Part shown: positions 1-8,630 of the stretch, one piece after another
Numbering within the stretch: position 1 is the stretch's first letter
How the letters are laid out: every line of letters begins with the position of its first letter
Source: Candidatus Acidiferrales bacterium
GTDB lineage: Bacteria > Acidobacteriota > Terriglobia > Acidiferrales > UBA7541
DNA: 64,000 bases
NCBI GenBank assembly: GCA_035934015.1
Contig: DASYYH010000016.1
Coordinates: 310,001-374,000, forward strand
Direction: 5' to 3'
Notes under the pieces: generated by a model
Seen by the model: only the letters and a program-made list of their open reading frames with translations
Told to the model about the DNA's origin: nothing
Database searches by the model: none
Position numbers and translations under genes: made by a program

Positions 1-576
1 CGCTGCGGGCTGCGTCGCCGCCGTTTGCTGCGCCGGAGAAGCTGCCGGAGGCGCGGCATTGGAAGGAGCGCTCACCGGAGCCGTGCTGCTCGGCGCGCTC
101 TCCATATTCGAAGTCGTGCTGGTCTGCGCCGGCATCGCCGGTGCTCCTGTCGACACGCGCGCGTTGATTGATTGCAGCGTTGATTCCATGTCGCTCATCT
201 GCTGCGCGAGTTTTGCGACGCGCGCTTGCAGGTCTTGCAAGTTGTCGGAGACGCCCTGCACCTGCTGCGCGACGTTGCTGTTATTCGCGCCGCTGTTTGC
301 TTGCGCATCCTGCACTGTTTTCTGCAGCGCTCCCATCGTCTGGCTCAGCCGGCCCGAGGCGTCGAGCGACTGCTGCACCAGCGTCTGCATCGACGCCAGT
401 TTCGAATCGACGTCGCTGCGAGCGTCCTGCTGGTTTTGCAGGATCTGGCTGATGCTCTGCTGAATCTGGATAATCTCGCGCGAAACGGCGTTCGCCGGCG
501 CCGGCGTCAGCATCGCCGTCACGAGCGCCCCGGCGAGAAAAATCCCAAGTGATATCAAAATCGTTCTTGCGCGCAT
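1..576 (-). CDS. CpoB/YbgF-like periplasmic coiled-coil protein (partial, 3' end off window)
   Basis: The frame is open from an ATG at 576 to the window edge (192 codons), so the C-terminus is missing. Residues 1 to about 29 read as a signal peptide (MRARTILISLGIFLAGALVT, then APANA). They are followed by a Gln-rich amphipathic helix region with heptad-like spacing (IIQIQQSISQILQNQQ, later LQDLQARVAKLAQQMSDMES), typical of a trimerising coiled coil. The last visible part is an Ala/Pro/Thr/Gln-rich linker. This order of signal peptide, coiled coil and low-complexity linker matches the N-terminal part of the Tol-Pal associated CpoB/YbgF family, where TPR repeats would follow. The TPR part cannot be seen, so the assignment is by architecture only. 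A GGAGGAAGGGAA run just upstream of the ATG is a good ribosome binding site. Confidence 0.6.
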   Translation of the reverse strand, partial: MRARTILISLGIFLAGALVTAMLTPAPANAVSREIIQIQQSISQILQNQQDARSDVDSKLASMQTLVQQSLDASGRLSQTMGALQKTVQDAQANSGANNSNVAQQVQGVSDNLQDLQARVAKLAQQMSDMESTLQSINARVSTGAPAMPAQTSTTSNMESAPSSTAPVSAPSNAAPPAASPAQQTAATQPAA

Positions 577-1019
577 TTCCCTTCCTCCTCAATCCTCCGC
601 GCCTGTATTTTTCCGAAACAAGCGGCCTCTGCGTAACCCTTGCTTATAACAAAATCCCGCTGCGGATTCTGCATTCGTGCATTTTGCTGTGCCCTGTGAA
701 CCACGGCTGGTCCGCAACCACTCGCGTGAGCCGCGCATTGTGCGCAGCTCGCATATTCTCTCACTCATTCTTCTCAAAAAGCTGCTACGCCCCTCGCGCA
801 GCCCGCCCTCTTCAAGTTTGGATGCGTCAATCCTCCCCCGCGTCATGCTCCAGCGGCTCGCGGGGGCTTGGCTCGCCTCTGGCCTCTCGCGCCTCACTCT
901 GGTATCCTATCGCTCGTCTGACACGGCGCCCCAGCCGGCCGGAATTCACTCCGAGCACACCAGTTCCCGCTCTGTGAATACCGCCCGACATCTGCACGAG
1001 GGCCGGCAGGAGTCCGTCC
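577..1019. other. Intergenic region between divergent genes
   Basis: About 440 bases separate the minus-strand CpoB-like gene from plus-strand mqnD. Short frames here do not look like protein: they are rich in Arg, Ser and Cys and have no recognisable motif. The interval must hold both divergent promoters. A TATAAC hexamer near 643-648 is a possible -10, but I see no convincing matching -35. No riboswitch or RNA gene was recognised. Confidence 0.4.
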
Positions 1020-1907
1020 ATGGCTGCTGGAGAGGTAAATCCGATGTCTGCTCACATGGCAACGACGCAAACATCCGAAGTCCGCATCGCCCATTCGCCC
1101 GATAGCGACGATGCTTTCATGTTCTATGCGCTTGCCACGGGCAAGCTCCGCGTCCCGGGCATCAAATTCACGCACATCCTCTCCGACATCGAATCGCTCA
1201 ATCGCGCCGCGCAATCCGAGACGTACGACGTCACCGCCGTCAGCGTTTACGCCTATCCATTTCTCACGGACAAATACATTTTGCTCGATTGCGGCGCCAG
1301 TTTCGGCGAAGGCTATGGCCCGATCGTCGTTTCTTCACGCGCCATGAAGAAAAACGAACTGAAGGGCTGCCGCGTGGCCATTCCCGGCACGCGCACGACG
1401 TCTTATCTCGTTCTGAAACTCTTCGAGCCCGGCGTCGAAACCGTCACCATGCCTTTCGACAAAATTCTCGACGCCGTGAACAACAAAGAAGTCGAAGCCG
1501 GCCTGCTGATTCACGAAGGCCAGTTGCTCTACGCGCAATCCGGCGCGCACAAAGTCGTCGATCTCGGCCTCTGGTGGCAGGAGCAGACCGGCCTGCCGCT
1601 TCCGCTCGGCGCCAACGCCATTCGCCGTGCGCTGGGGGAGGATCTTGCTCGACAGGTCGCTGGCGCGATTCGCGGCAGCGTCGCCTACGCGCTCGATCAT
1701 CGCGAAGAAGCGCTCAATTACGCGCTGCAATTCGCTCGCGACATGGATCCTGCGCTCGCCGACAAATTCGTCGGCATGTACGTCAATCGCTGGACGCTCA
1801 ATTTCGGCGACGAAGGCCGCAAAGCCGTTGACGAACTCATCGCCCGCGCCAAATCCGCTGGCCTTATGCCCCCCTCCGCCCGCATCGAATTCCTGCGCGA
1901 AAACTAG
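1020..1907 (+). CDS. mqnD: 1,4-dihydroxy-6-naphthoate synthase (futalosine menaquinone pathway)
   Basis: This is the periplasmic-binding-protein-like enzyme MqnD. It converts cyclic dehypoxanthine futalosine to 1,4-dihydroxy-6-naphthoate in the alternative (futalosine) route to menaquinone. The N-terminal signature SPDSDDAFMFYALATGK is diagnostic. AVSVYAYPF, GYGPIVVS, PGTRTTSYL and the IHEGQLLY segment follow in family order, and the length is normal. Two starts are credible. The ATG at 1020 follows AGGAG at 1010-1014. The ATG at 1044 follows GGAGAGG at 1029-1035, and since family members start close to the HSPDSDD motif, 1044 may be the true start. No other mqn genes lie in this window, so the pathway is scattered. 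The presence of mqnD implies menaquinone-based respiration. Confidence 0.92.
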   Translation: MAAGEVNPMSAHMATTQTSEVRIAHSPDSDDAFMFYALATGKLRVPGIKFTHILSDIESLNRAAQSETYDVTAVSVYAYPFLTDKYILLDCGASFGEGYGPIVVSSRAMKKNELKGCRVAIPGTRTTSYLVLKLFEPGVETVTMPFDKILDAVNNKEVEAGLLIHEGQLLYAQSGAHKVVDLGLWWQEQTGLPLPLGANAIRRALGEDLARQVAGAIRGSVAYALDHREEALNYALQFARDMDPALADKFVGMYVNRWTLNFGDEGRKAVDELIARAKSAGLMPPSARIEFLREN

Positions 1908-2031
1908 CGCGGCCTTTTGTCTGGTCGGATTTCGAAGCCGCGAATCGCATCACCGCCTCACATCGCGAATAAAATCGCTAATCTTGCTTTCGGTGAGCCC
2001 TCGACCTACCATCTCGAAACAAGGAGGCACC

Positions 2032-3195
2032 ATGAAGAAACACCTTTTTACCCTTGCTTACGCAGTATCGTTTGTAATTGCCTCTGTGGGGCTCGCTGCC
2101 GTCAATTGCCTCGCTCAAACCAATAACCCTGTGCCTCAGCCGGAGAAATCTTCTGACCCAGCTGTCCGGTGGCAATTCAATACCCACGGTTGAGTCTTTT
2201 CCTCTCCCACAGTTGCGGGAGACACGCTTTACATCGGTTCCTGCTCTGGAAATTTCTATGCTCTCGACAAACAGACCGGTCAAGTCCGCTGGAGCTACAA
2301 CATCCATCAGGACGGCGACCAAACCAGCTTTCATGGCGACCCGCTTATCACGGATGATTTAGTCGTCATTGGCACAGACATTGGCAAGCAAGGCCACATC
2401 TACGCATTTGACCGCACCACGGGCAAAGTCCGCTGGAAATACCTGGTTACAACCTCGGCTTACCTTGACTGTGGCGTAGCCACAAACATTGTACGAAAAG
2501 ATGAATTCCTTTATACCGTCGCACAGGGCGATGACCTTCTCTGTCTTGACATTGCTACCGGCCAGCTCCGTTGGCATTTCGCCAGCAATTATGACCGAAC
2601 AAAACCTGAGTGGGCCAATGCGCCCATACTCGCAGGCAACACGGTCATATTCGACGGCCACGACGGCGTTGTCTACGCACTCGACTCCGATTCAGGGAAG
2701 CTGCTTTGGAAAACGAATCTCGACTCGCCGGTCACGACCTCACCCATCGTTATGGGTGACAGCATTTATGCCGCCACCGCAGGCCATTTCTACCGCTTGC
2801 GGATCAAGGACGGCACAAACTTAGGCTCAATTGCCTTTTCGGGTGAACCGTGGAGAAATGTCACTACGGCGGGAAACAATCTATTCGCAATGCCGGACCT
2901 GGGCCCAAACAGTGGCGAAGACCTTGTCTCGCTGAACCTGACATCGCAGCGTATCAACTGGAAGGTCAGCGACGAACACGGATGGGGAACGGCTTGGCCG
3001 TATCTCTGGCACGGCGAAGTTCTTGCCAGCGACAGCGGCCATCTCTACGCTTACCGACAGTCCGATGGCTCTCTTGCGTGGTCGCACGACTTTCCAAAGC
3101 AGATGGTCCGCGGCATCGGCGTCACTCCAAACATGCTCTACCTCGGCACCATGCAAGGCATGATCTATGCCTTCAGCCCGCCCGAACAACCCTAA
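2032..3195 (+). pseudogene. PQQ-type beta-propeller repeat protein interrupted by an in-frame TGA
   Basis: A strong ribosome site (AAGGAGG) precedes the ATG at 2032. Residues 1-29 form a signal peptide ending in CLAQ, so the product would be exported. The same frame continues to 3195 with repeated blades of the PQQ-like propeller type: FYALDKQTGQVRW, IYAFDRTTGKVRW, LCLDIATGQLRW, VYALDSDSGKLLW and LYAYRQSDGSLAW. One TGA at 2191-2193 (codon 54) breaks it between WQFNTHG and VFSSPTVAGDTLYIG, in the middle of a normal blade start where a small residue is expected. Frame and repeat pattern are otherwise perfect, so this is a recent nonsense mutation, a base-call error, or readthrough. An internal ATG at 2752 could produce only the last blades. 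The substrate, if any, is unknown. These proteins often act as scaffolds or as quinoprotein-like domains. Confidence 0.75.
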
Positions 3196-3215
3196 CGTGT
3201 CCTGTTTTATTGCGT

Positions 3216-3244
3216 GGCGGAGCCTCCGTTTTTGAGGCTCTGCC
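3216..3244 (+). terminator. Hairpin downstream of the PQQ-repeat gene
   Basis: GGCGGAGCCTC and GAGGCTCTGCC pair over 10 of 11 positions around a T-rich loop, 20 bases after the stop codon. The following tract (CTTTCCTCAC) is only weakly T-rich, so termination is plausible but not certain. Confidence 0.4.
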
Positions 3245-3353
3245 CTTTCCTCACTATCCCGGTTAGTTTTTTCTCCTTGACTTTCCGTTAACCTTATAGT
3301 ACATAGGTATTTGCGGGCCGAATTTTGGTCTGCACACAATTGAACGTGAGGTC

Positions 3354-3382
3354 AGCCGCGGAGACGCGGCTTTTCGCTTTTT
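3354..3382 (+). terminator. Probable rho-independent terminator
   Basis: AGCCGCG (3354-3360) and CGCGGCT (3365-3371) form a perfect 7-bp stem around a GAGA tetraloop. TTTCGCTTTTT follows directly. It lies between the PQQ-repeat gene and ggt and would stop plus-strand transcription. Confidence 0.55.
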
Positions 3383-3618
3383 ATACGCTTTGGAGGATTC
3401 TAATCGCTAGTGATATGAATTATTAGAACTCGATGCAACTCACACAAAACAAACAACGGGAGGTCGTTCTAATCGCTGATTCTTTCGATTTTTTGAAAAA
3501 CTTTGCGATTTCGGACACTCGCGCCAAAACGGCTGTTCCCAAATTGGGAAAGAGGCTCGCGGAGATCGCGAAGGCAAGCGCCGCCGGTGCGGCAGCGGTC
3601 ATACACGTCGAACGGGCG

Positions 3619-3641
3619 GGGGCGGGGCTGAAGCCCGCCCC
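3619..3641. repeat. REP-like palindromic element upstream of ggt
   Basis: GGGGCGGG pairs with CCCGCCCC around GCTGAAG, followed by CTAC. A related copy with the same TGAAGCCC core and CCCCTAC end occurs near 38888-38907. The element falls in a frame open with ggt, so a start chosen too far upstream would translate it as AGAGLKPAPTG. That peptide is unlikely to be real coding sequence. Confidence 0.5.
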
Positions 3642-3699
3642 TACAGGGGCTTCCCGCGGCTTGACGGCTTGTCTCCAATCGCATAGATTCGATCTCGCC

Positions 3700-5601
3700 A
3701 TGCGAACACTGATGAAGTCACTCGTTTTTGCGGCAATTTCATGCGCCGCTGCCGCAATTTTTTGCCTGACCATTTTCTGCCTCACGGGGGCGATTGCCTC
3801 CGCGCAGGCGCAACAGCAAACGCAGCCGCAGCCGCGCGAATTTTCGCCCGCGGGCGAAATTCAGAATCCCAGCTGGCCTCCCACCGCCGTGCGCGGCGCG
3901 CACGCCATGGTCGTCAGCGACGAAGCGCTTGGCTCCGAGGCGGGCGTGGAAATTTTGAAGAAAGGCGGCAACGCCGTGGACGCGGCGGTCGCCGTGGGCT
4001 TCGCTCTCGCGGTCGTTGAGCCGGAAGCGGGCAATATCGGCGGCGGTGGATTCATGCTCGTGCGCATGGCCGATGGACGCACGAAATTCGTCGACTATCG
4101 CGAAGAAGCACCGAAGCGCGCCACGCGGGATATGTACCTTGGCGCTGACGGCAATATCGTTCCCGGCCGCTCGACCACCGGATATCTCTCCGTCGGCGTT
4201 CCGGGCACGGTCGCGGGCATGGCGCTCGCGGTGAAAACTTTCGGCAAGTTGACGCTCGCGGAAGATATGGCGCCGGCGATTCGGCTGGCGCGGGAAGGCT
4301 TTCCGCTCGGCGAGAAACTCGCGGGTTCGCTCAGCCGCTCCGCCGACCGCCTCGGACAATTTCCCGAGAGCAAGAAAATTTTCCTGAATGGCGGGCAGCT
4401 CTGTCATGCGGGCGATATTTTCCGCCAGCCCGTGCTTGCCGCGACGCTCGAGCGCATCGCGAAAAACGGCCCGAGCGAATTTTACGAAGGCAAGACGGCG
4501 AAAGATCTGACGGCGCAAATGGCTGAGAACGGCGGCTTGATCAGCACGGCCGATCTCGCCAGCTATCACGCGAAATTGCGCGATCCGCTTGTCGGCTCCT
4601 ATCACGAGCGCGGAAATCAGTGGACGGTCATCACCAGTCCGCCGCCAAGCTCCGGCGGGATCGCCATTCTCGAAGCGCTGAATATTCTCGCGCCCTATGA
4701 GCTGAAGTCGTGGGATGACGCGCAGTCCGTGCATCTGGTCGTCGAGGCCATGCGCCGCGTTTTCGCAGATCGCGCGACGTTTCTCGGCGATTCCGATTTC
4801 ACGCACGTCCCCATCGCCGGACTTTTGAACGAGAAATACGCCGCCGAGCGCCGCGCGACAATCGATCCCGAAGAAGCGACATCGAGCGCGCAAATCGGCG
4901 CCGGAAATCCCGCGCCGTTTGACAGCGCTGCGAGTACGCCGGCGGGAAGCGCGAACCTCGAGCCGATCGAACAACTTTCGCGCGAAGATGCCGCCGCGTG
5001 GATTACTGCCGAAGCAAAGAAAAATCACACGACGCATTATTCCGTCGTCGACGCGGACGGCAACGCGGCCTCCAATACGTATACGCTGAATGACAGCTAC
5101 GGCTCGGCCGTGACTTCGACGGACGGCTTTCTGCTCAACGATGAAATGGACGATTTCACCAGCGCGCCGGGCAAGCCGAATATGTTCGGCCTGCTGCAAT
5201 CGGAAGCCAACGCCATCGCGCCCGGTCATCGCCCGCTGAGTTCCATGGTGCCGACCATCGTGTTGCGCAATGGCCAGCTCAGCTTCGTCACTGGCTCTCC
5301 GGGCGGCCCGCGCATTATTTCCGCGACGCTGCTCAGCGTTCTCAACTGGGGCTGGCTGGGCATGGACGCGCAGCAGGCTATCAACGCGCCGCGCTTCCAT
5401 CAGCAATGGATGCCGGACGTCGTTCTGATCGAGCCGACATTTCCGGACGCTGTCGCGCAGCAACTGGTGCAGCACGGCTATCATCTGGCGCCGCGGCGCG
5501 GATGGATCGGCGAAGTTGAAGCGATTGGCGTTGATCCGAAAACGGGCGAGCGCCTTGGCGCGCCCGACCCGCGCAGGCAGGGCGCTGCGCGCGGCTATTG
5601 A
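3700..5601 (+). CDS. ggt: Gamma-glutamyltransferase
   Basis: This is an exported Ntn-hydrolase that cleaves the gamma-glutamyl bond of glutathione and transfers or hydrolyses the glutamyl group. From the ATG at 3700 the product has 633 residues. Residues 1-37 form a signal peptide (MRTLMKSLVFAAISCAAAA, ending ASAQA). The self-processing site is N-H-T-T-H-Y-S-V-V-D. The first Thr, about residue 444, should become the N-terminal nucleophile of a small subunit of about 190 residues. GNIGGGGFML, PPSSGGIAILEALNIL, LNDEMDDF and RPLSSMVPT are conserved active-site segments. The frame is open back to 3433, but that stretch crosses a REP-like hairpin and lacks a signal peptide in the right place, so I prefer 3700 (or 3712). 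It appears monocistronic. Confidence 0.93.
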   Translation: MRTLMKSLVFAAISCAAAAIFCLTIFCLTGAIASAQAQQQTQPQPREFSPAGEIQNPSWPPTAVRGAHAMVVSDEALGSEAGVEILKKGGNAVDAAVAVGFALAVVEPEAGNIGGGGFMLVRMADGRTKFVDYREEAPKRATRDMYLGADGNIVPGRSTTGYLSVGVPGTVAGMALAVKTFGKLTLAEDMAPAIRLAREGFPLGEKLAGSLSRSADRLGQFPESKKIFLNGGQLCHAGDIFRQPVLAATLERIAKNGPSEFYEGKTAKDLTAQMAENGGLISTADLASYHAKLRDPLVGSYHERGNQWTVITSPPPSSGGIAILEALNILAPYELKSWDDAQSVHLVVEAMRRVFADRATFLGDSDFTHVPIAGLLNEKYAAERRATIDPEEATSSAQIGAGNPAPFDSAASTPAGSANLEPIEQLSREDAAAWITAEAKKNHTTHYSVVDADGNAASNTYTLNDSYGSAVTSTDGFLLNDEMDDFTSAPGKPNMFGLLQSEANAIAPGHRPLSSMVPTIVLRNGQLSFVTGSPGGPRIISATLLSVLNWGWLGMDAQQAINAPRFHQQWMPDVVLIEPTFPDAVAQQLVQHGYHLAPRRGWIGEVEAIGVDPKTGERLGAPDPRRQGAARGY

Positions 5602-5701
5602 CGCCGGAGAGTTTTCCAAAGACCATAGAGATTCGGCCCTTTGATTTTGTAAAGCGCGGATGGCGCTGAAGTATTTTTGCGAGAAAAAATAAATCCTGGC
5701 C

Positions 5702-6553
5702 ATGCAACGCGTCCTCTCAACGTATCGCTATTGCACGCAGCCGCTGACCTCCGCGCTGCTCGCTGAGATTGGGCAGGCGGGGATCAGCCAGGTCGAAATC
5801 TATTGCACGCCCGTGCACCTGAATTACCGCTCGACGCAGGCGATTCGCACTTTATCGGAATGGATTGGCGAGCACGGATTGACGATTCACTCTCTGCATT
5901 CGCCGACGGAACGCGATTTGCTTCCCGGCAAGCGCGAGAGCGGAATTCCGATTTCGATTTCCGATCCAGAACGCGTCCGGCGGCTCGATGCGGTGGATGA
6001 AGTGAAGCGCACGCTGGAAATCGCGGAGCAAATTCCGTTCAAATATCTGGTGCAGCACATCGGCGGCGGACGCGAAGCGCACGACCCGCGAAAACTCGAC
6101 GCGGCGTTCAATTCGCTGGAGCATCTGACGATTTTTGCGAAGCAGCGCGGCGTGGCGATTTTGCTGGAAAACACGCTGGGCGAATTGAGCGCGCCGGCGA
6201 CGCTGCGGCATTTTGTCGCCGACACGCGATTGGATTTGAAATTCTGTTTCGACATTGGCCATGCGCACATCGAAGATGGCGTTGAGCTCAGCTTCGAAAC
6301 GATGCGCGATCTGGTGGCCACGATTCACGTGCACGACAATCACGGCGAAAAGGACGAGCATCTCGCGCCCTATAGCGGAAACATCGACTGGGACGCGGCG
6401 CTTGGGGCTGTCGCTTCGCCGGAAAATTCTTTGCCGTTTGTCTTGGAACTCCGCGAGCAGTCCGCGCAAGCACCGTCGCTTGCTGACGCGACGGCGGCCT
6501 TCGAAAAACTCGAACAAGCTCTCGCGGCAAAACGCTCCGCCGCGCATAATTGA
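5702..6553 (+). CDS. Sugar phosphate isomerase/epimerase family TIM-barrel protein
   Basis: The 283-residue product has the xylose isomerase-like TIM-barrel pattern: an early strand [58 protein letters not shown] and FVLELR. The His, Glu and Asp residues on these strands are the usual divalent-metal ligands of this fold (AP endonuclease 2-like). The exact substrate cannot be told from sequence, since the family includes epimerases, isomerases and dehydratases. It ends about 40 bases before asnS and may be cotranscribed with it. Confidence 0.8.
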   Translation: MQRVLSTYRYCTQPLTSALLAEIGQAGISQVEIYCTPVHLNYRSTQAIRTLSEWIGEHGLTIHSLHSPTERDLLPGKRESGIPISISDPERVRRLDAVDEVKRTLEIAEQIPFKYLVQHIGGGREAHDPRKLDAAFNSLEHLTIFAKQRGVAILLENTLGELSAPATLRHFVADTRLDLKFCFDIGHAHIEDGVELSFETMRDLVATIHVHDNHGEKDEHLAPYSGNIDWDAALGAVASPENSLPFVLELREQSAQAPSLADATAAFEKLEQALAAKRSAAHN

Positions 6554-6591
6554 ATTTCCGGCGGAGTGAAACGAGAAAGGCAGGGGTGTTT

Positions 6592-7893
6592 ATGCCGGTT
6601 GTGGCAATCGAACATGCGGGACAGCACGTGGGACAGGAAATTACCGTCCGCGGCTGGCTCTACAATCTGCGCGAATCCGGCAAACTGCTTTTCCCCATTT
6701 TTCGCGACGGCACAGGAATCATTCAGGGTGTCATTTCACTGAAGGAACATGCGGACGCGTTCAACGCAGCGAAAGGCTTGACGCAGGAATCGAGCGTCAT
6801 CGTGACGGGCAAAGTTGCCGCGGAGCCGCGCGCGCCGGGCGGATACGAATTGCACGTCAGTGCAGTGGAAATTTTGCAGCGTGTGCCGGAAGCGAATCCG
6901 TATCCGATTCAGCTCAAAGAGCACGGCGTCGATTTTCTGCTCGACCAGCGTCATTTGTGGATTCGCACGCCTCGTCAGGCGTCCATTTTGCGCATTCGTG
7001 CGGAGGCGGAGCGCGCGGCGCGGAATTTCATGGACTCGCAAGGCTACACGCTCACGGATGCGCCGATTTTTACGCCGGCGGCATGCGAAGGAACGACGAC
7101 GCTTTTCGAAGTGGATTACATTGACGATCAGAAAGCGTATCTCACGCAGTCCGGCCAGCTTTACGTGGAAGCGACGGCGGCGGCGCTTGGGAAAGTCTAT
7201 TGCTTTGGGCCGACCTTTCGTGCGGAGAAATCGAAGACGCGCCGACACCTGACGGAATTCTGGATGCTCGAACCGGAAGCGGCTTATGCGCATCTGGATG
7301 ATATGATGATTCTGGGCGAAGGGCTTGTGAGCGCGATGGTGCAGGCGTGCGTGAAAAATCGCGCGCGCGAACTGGAAATGCTGAAGCGCGACGTCGCCAA
7401 ACTTGAAAAAATCGAGCCGCCCTTTCCGCGCATCCTGTATGAAGAGGCGATCAAAGTTCTGAACGAAAACGGGAATGCAGCGAAATTTGGCGACGACTTC
7501 GGCGGCGACGAAGAAACGATCATTTCGAGAAACTTCGACAAGCCGGTCATCATTCACCGTTATCCCGCAGCGATGAAAGCCTTCTACATGGCGACGGACG
7601 CCGCGCGGCCGGAGCTTTCGCTAAGCTTCGACATGATTGCGCCGGAAGGCTACGGCGAAATCATTGGCGGCGGCGAGCGCCTGTCGAGCTACGAGACGGT
7701 GATCGAGCGGCTGCGCCAGCACAATCTGCCGGAGGAATCGTTCCAGTGGTATCTGGACCTGCGGCGCTACGGGAGCGTTCCGCACGCGGGATTTGGGCTG
7801 GGCCTGGAACGCACAGTGGCGTGGATTTGCGGAACGGAACACATTCGCGAAGTAATTCCGTTCCCTCGCATGTTGTACCGGGTCTATCCTTAG
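6592..7893 (+). CDS. asnS: Asparaginyl-tRNA synthetase
   Basis: This is a class IIb aminoacyl-tRNA synthetase of 433 residues, much shorter than bacterial AspRS. The N-terminal OB-fold anticodon-binding domain occupies residues 1 to about 110 ([20 protein letters not shown]). The catalytic domain shows motif 2, [20 protein letters not shown], and motif 3, [15 protein letters not shown]. The [13 protein letters not shown] form is typical of AsnRS. The ATG at 6592 follows AAGGCAGGGG. An in-frame TTG at 6550 would add 14 unlikely residues. The last seven codons including the stop are duplicated at 11138-11159 by integration of a mobile element. The element rebuilt the 3' end exactly, so the protein is unchanged. 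Before insertion asnS would have been about 42 bases from the arginase gene. Confidence 0.95.
   Translation: MPVVAIEHAGQHVGQEITVRGWLYNLRESGKLLFPIFRDGTGIIQGVISLKEHADAFNAAKGLTQESSVIVTGKVAAEPRAPGGYELHVSAVEILQRVPEANPYPIQLKEHGVDFLLDQRHLWIRTPRQASILRIRAEAERAARNFMDSQGYTLTDAPIFTPAACEGTTTLFEVDYIDDQKAYLTQSGQLYVEATAAALGKVYCFGPTFRAEKSKTRRHLTEFWMLEPEAAYAHLDDMMILGEGLVSAMVQACVKNRARELEMLKRDVAKLEKIEPPFPRILYEEAIKVLNENGNAAKFGDDFGGDEETIISRNFDKPVIIHRYPAAMKAFYMATDAARPELSLSFDMIAPEGYGEIIGGGERLSSYETVIERLRQHNLPEESFQWYLDLRRYGSVPHAGFGLGLERTVAWICGTEHIREVIPFPRMLYRVYP
7872..7893 (+). repeat. attL: left copy of the 22-bp direct repeat (end of asnS)
   Basis: This copy is identical to 11138-11159. It encodes the last residues LYRVYP and the stop of asnS. 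The flanking bases differ on both sides (T before and C after here; A before and G after on the right), so the identity block is exactly 22 bases. Confidence 0.88.
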
Positions 7894-7916
7894 CGCTTCC
7901 CGTTGTGGCTGCGGCT

Positions 7917-8005
7917 GGTGTCCGCCCCTTTCCGTGGTGGTGTCTATCATGGTTTGCGCTCCGGTGTCCAGCGAAATCGGACACCGTGGTGTCCGGCTGG
8001 TGTCC
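7917..8005. repeat. Cluster of six GGTGTCC-type motifs near attL
   Basis: GGTGTCC or its complement occurs at 7917-7923, 7963-7969, 7979-7985 (complement), 7988-7994 and 7999-8005, with a one-base variant GGTGTCT at 7939-7945. The copies at 7979 and 7988 face each other as CGGACACC-GT-GGTGTCCG. Two further copies lie near the other end at 11074-11080 and 11086-11092. The position just inside both ends suggests arm-type integrase or excisionase sites. Confidence 0.6.
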
Positions 8006-8016
8006 GGCGCAGACCG

Positions 8017-8501
8017 GCGGGTGGCCTGCGCGGAGCGTGTCGCGCGGCGGCGACAGCCCGCGTTTTTTGCGGGCGGCATGCGACGAGCATGCGAGCGCCG
8101 CGCCCACGCGGGAGCAGGCCACCCGCTGGGCGATGACCCACCCCTCAACCGGCGCAGGGGCGCATCGACCGGCCGTTCTTGCGGCACGAGGCTGCGGACG
8201 ATTTTCGCCGCAGCCGTTCGATGGGTTTGCTGGATTTTCTTTACTGAAGATGCTGCGGATTAACCCCTGCCCGGGAAGGCGCTTTACAGCCTGCACGGGC
8301 GGGGGTGCTGCGGGCGATGGGCCAGCCAGCGGGCTGGCACGCCTAGCCCGCAGCGGGGGCCGAGGATTTGACGCGGTGGTGCGCTGGCGCGGAGACGCGA
8401 CGGATATACCGGCGCGGCGAGCCCCTGCTGCACCACCGCAACCGATTTTTGTGAGCAGGGGCAAGCGCATCGGTCTTTGCCGCTCATGCGCTTGCCCCTG
8501 C
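8017..8501. other. Noncoding segment with four long inverted repeats
   Basis: No credible gene lies between 7894 and 8630. Perfect inverted repeats are at 8017-8029 with 8114-8126 (13 bp), 8307-8315 with 8346-8354 (9 bp, enclosing a 7-bp stem 8321-8327/8332-8338), 8373-8382 with 8430-8439 (10 bp), and 8455-8470 with 8486-8501 (16 bp, GCAGGGGCAAGCGCAT, 15-base loop). Inside the first lies GCCCGC-GTTTTTT-GCGGGC (8056-8074). Such density suggests a structured RNA, a replication or transfer origin, or strong terminators. The sequence alone does not decide which. Confidence 0.6.
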
Positions 8502-8543
8502 GAATGTTTTGCGGGCTGGCCGATTGGCGACCGCCCGAAGGGG

Positions 8544-8572
8544 CGCGGTGACGCGCCCGCGCGGTGACGCGC
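8544..8572. repeat. Tandem 16-base-period repeat
   Basis: CGCGGTGACGCGC occurs at 8544-8556 and again at 8560-8572. It sits between the inverted-repeat region and the last small gene of the integrated element. Confidence 0.6.
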
Positions 8573-8603
8573 GGCGGCCGCGAAGCGGGAGGGGCCAGCC
8601 CGT

Positions 8604-8627
8604 GCTTTTGCTTTTGCTTTTGCTTTT
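8604..8627. repeat. Hexanucleotide repeat (GCTTTT)x4
   Basis: Four perfect GCTTTT units are followed by a partial GCTT. On the minus strand they read AGCAAA and begin a few bases after the stop codon of the last small gene of the element. Such a tract is prone to slippage and could vary in length between strains. Confidence 0.8.
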
Positions 8628-8630
8628 GCT

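Noticed and set aside
2191-2193. TGA as selenocysteine codon
   Set aside because: The position is a blade start of a propeller, not a redox site. I saw no SECIS-like stem directly after it and no selenocysteine gene in the window.
3433-3699. N-terminal extension of gamma-glutamyltransferase
   Set aside because: It translates a REP-like hairpin, lies before a good signal peptide and has no family counterpart. The start at 3700 is preferred.
3739-5703. 654-codon minus-strand open frame opposite ggt
   Set aside because: It is antisense to a clearly recognised enzyme and its translation is Arg-rich without motifs. A codon-bias shadow.
7872-7893. tRNA-gene attachment site for the integrative element
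   Set aside because: The repeat lies in the coding end of asnS. No cloverleaf can be formed from it or its flanks.
8455-8501. CRISPR repeat or retron msr-msd in the inverted-repeat region
   Set aside because: The inverted repeats differ from one another with no regular spacer pattern, and there is no cas or reverse transcriptase gene nearby.
7746-8567. Long plus-strand open frame across the end of asnS and the inverted-repeat region
   Set aside because: It starts inside asnS, has protein-unlike composition (Pro, Ala, Arg, Cys rich) and crosses all the hairpins. It is an effect of high G+C, which makes stop codons rare.
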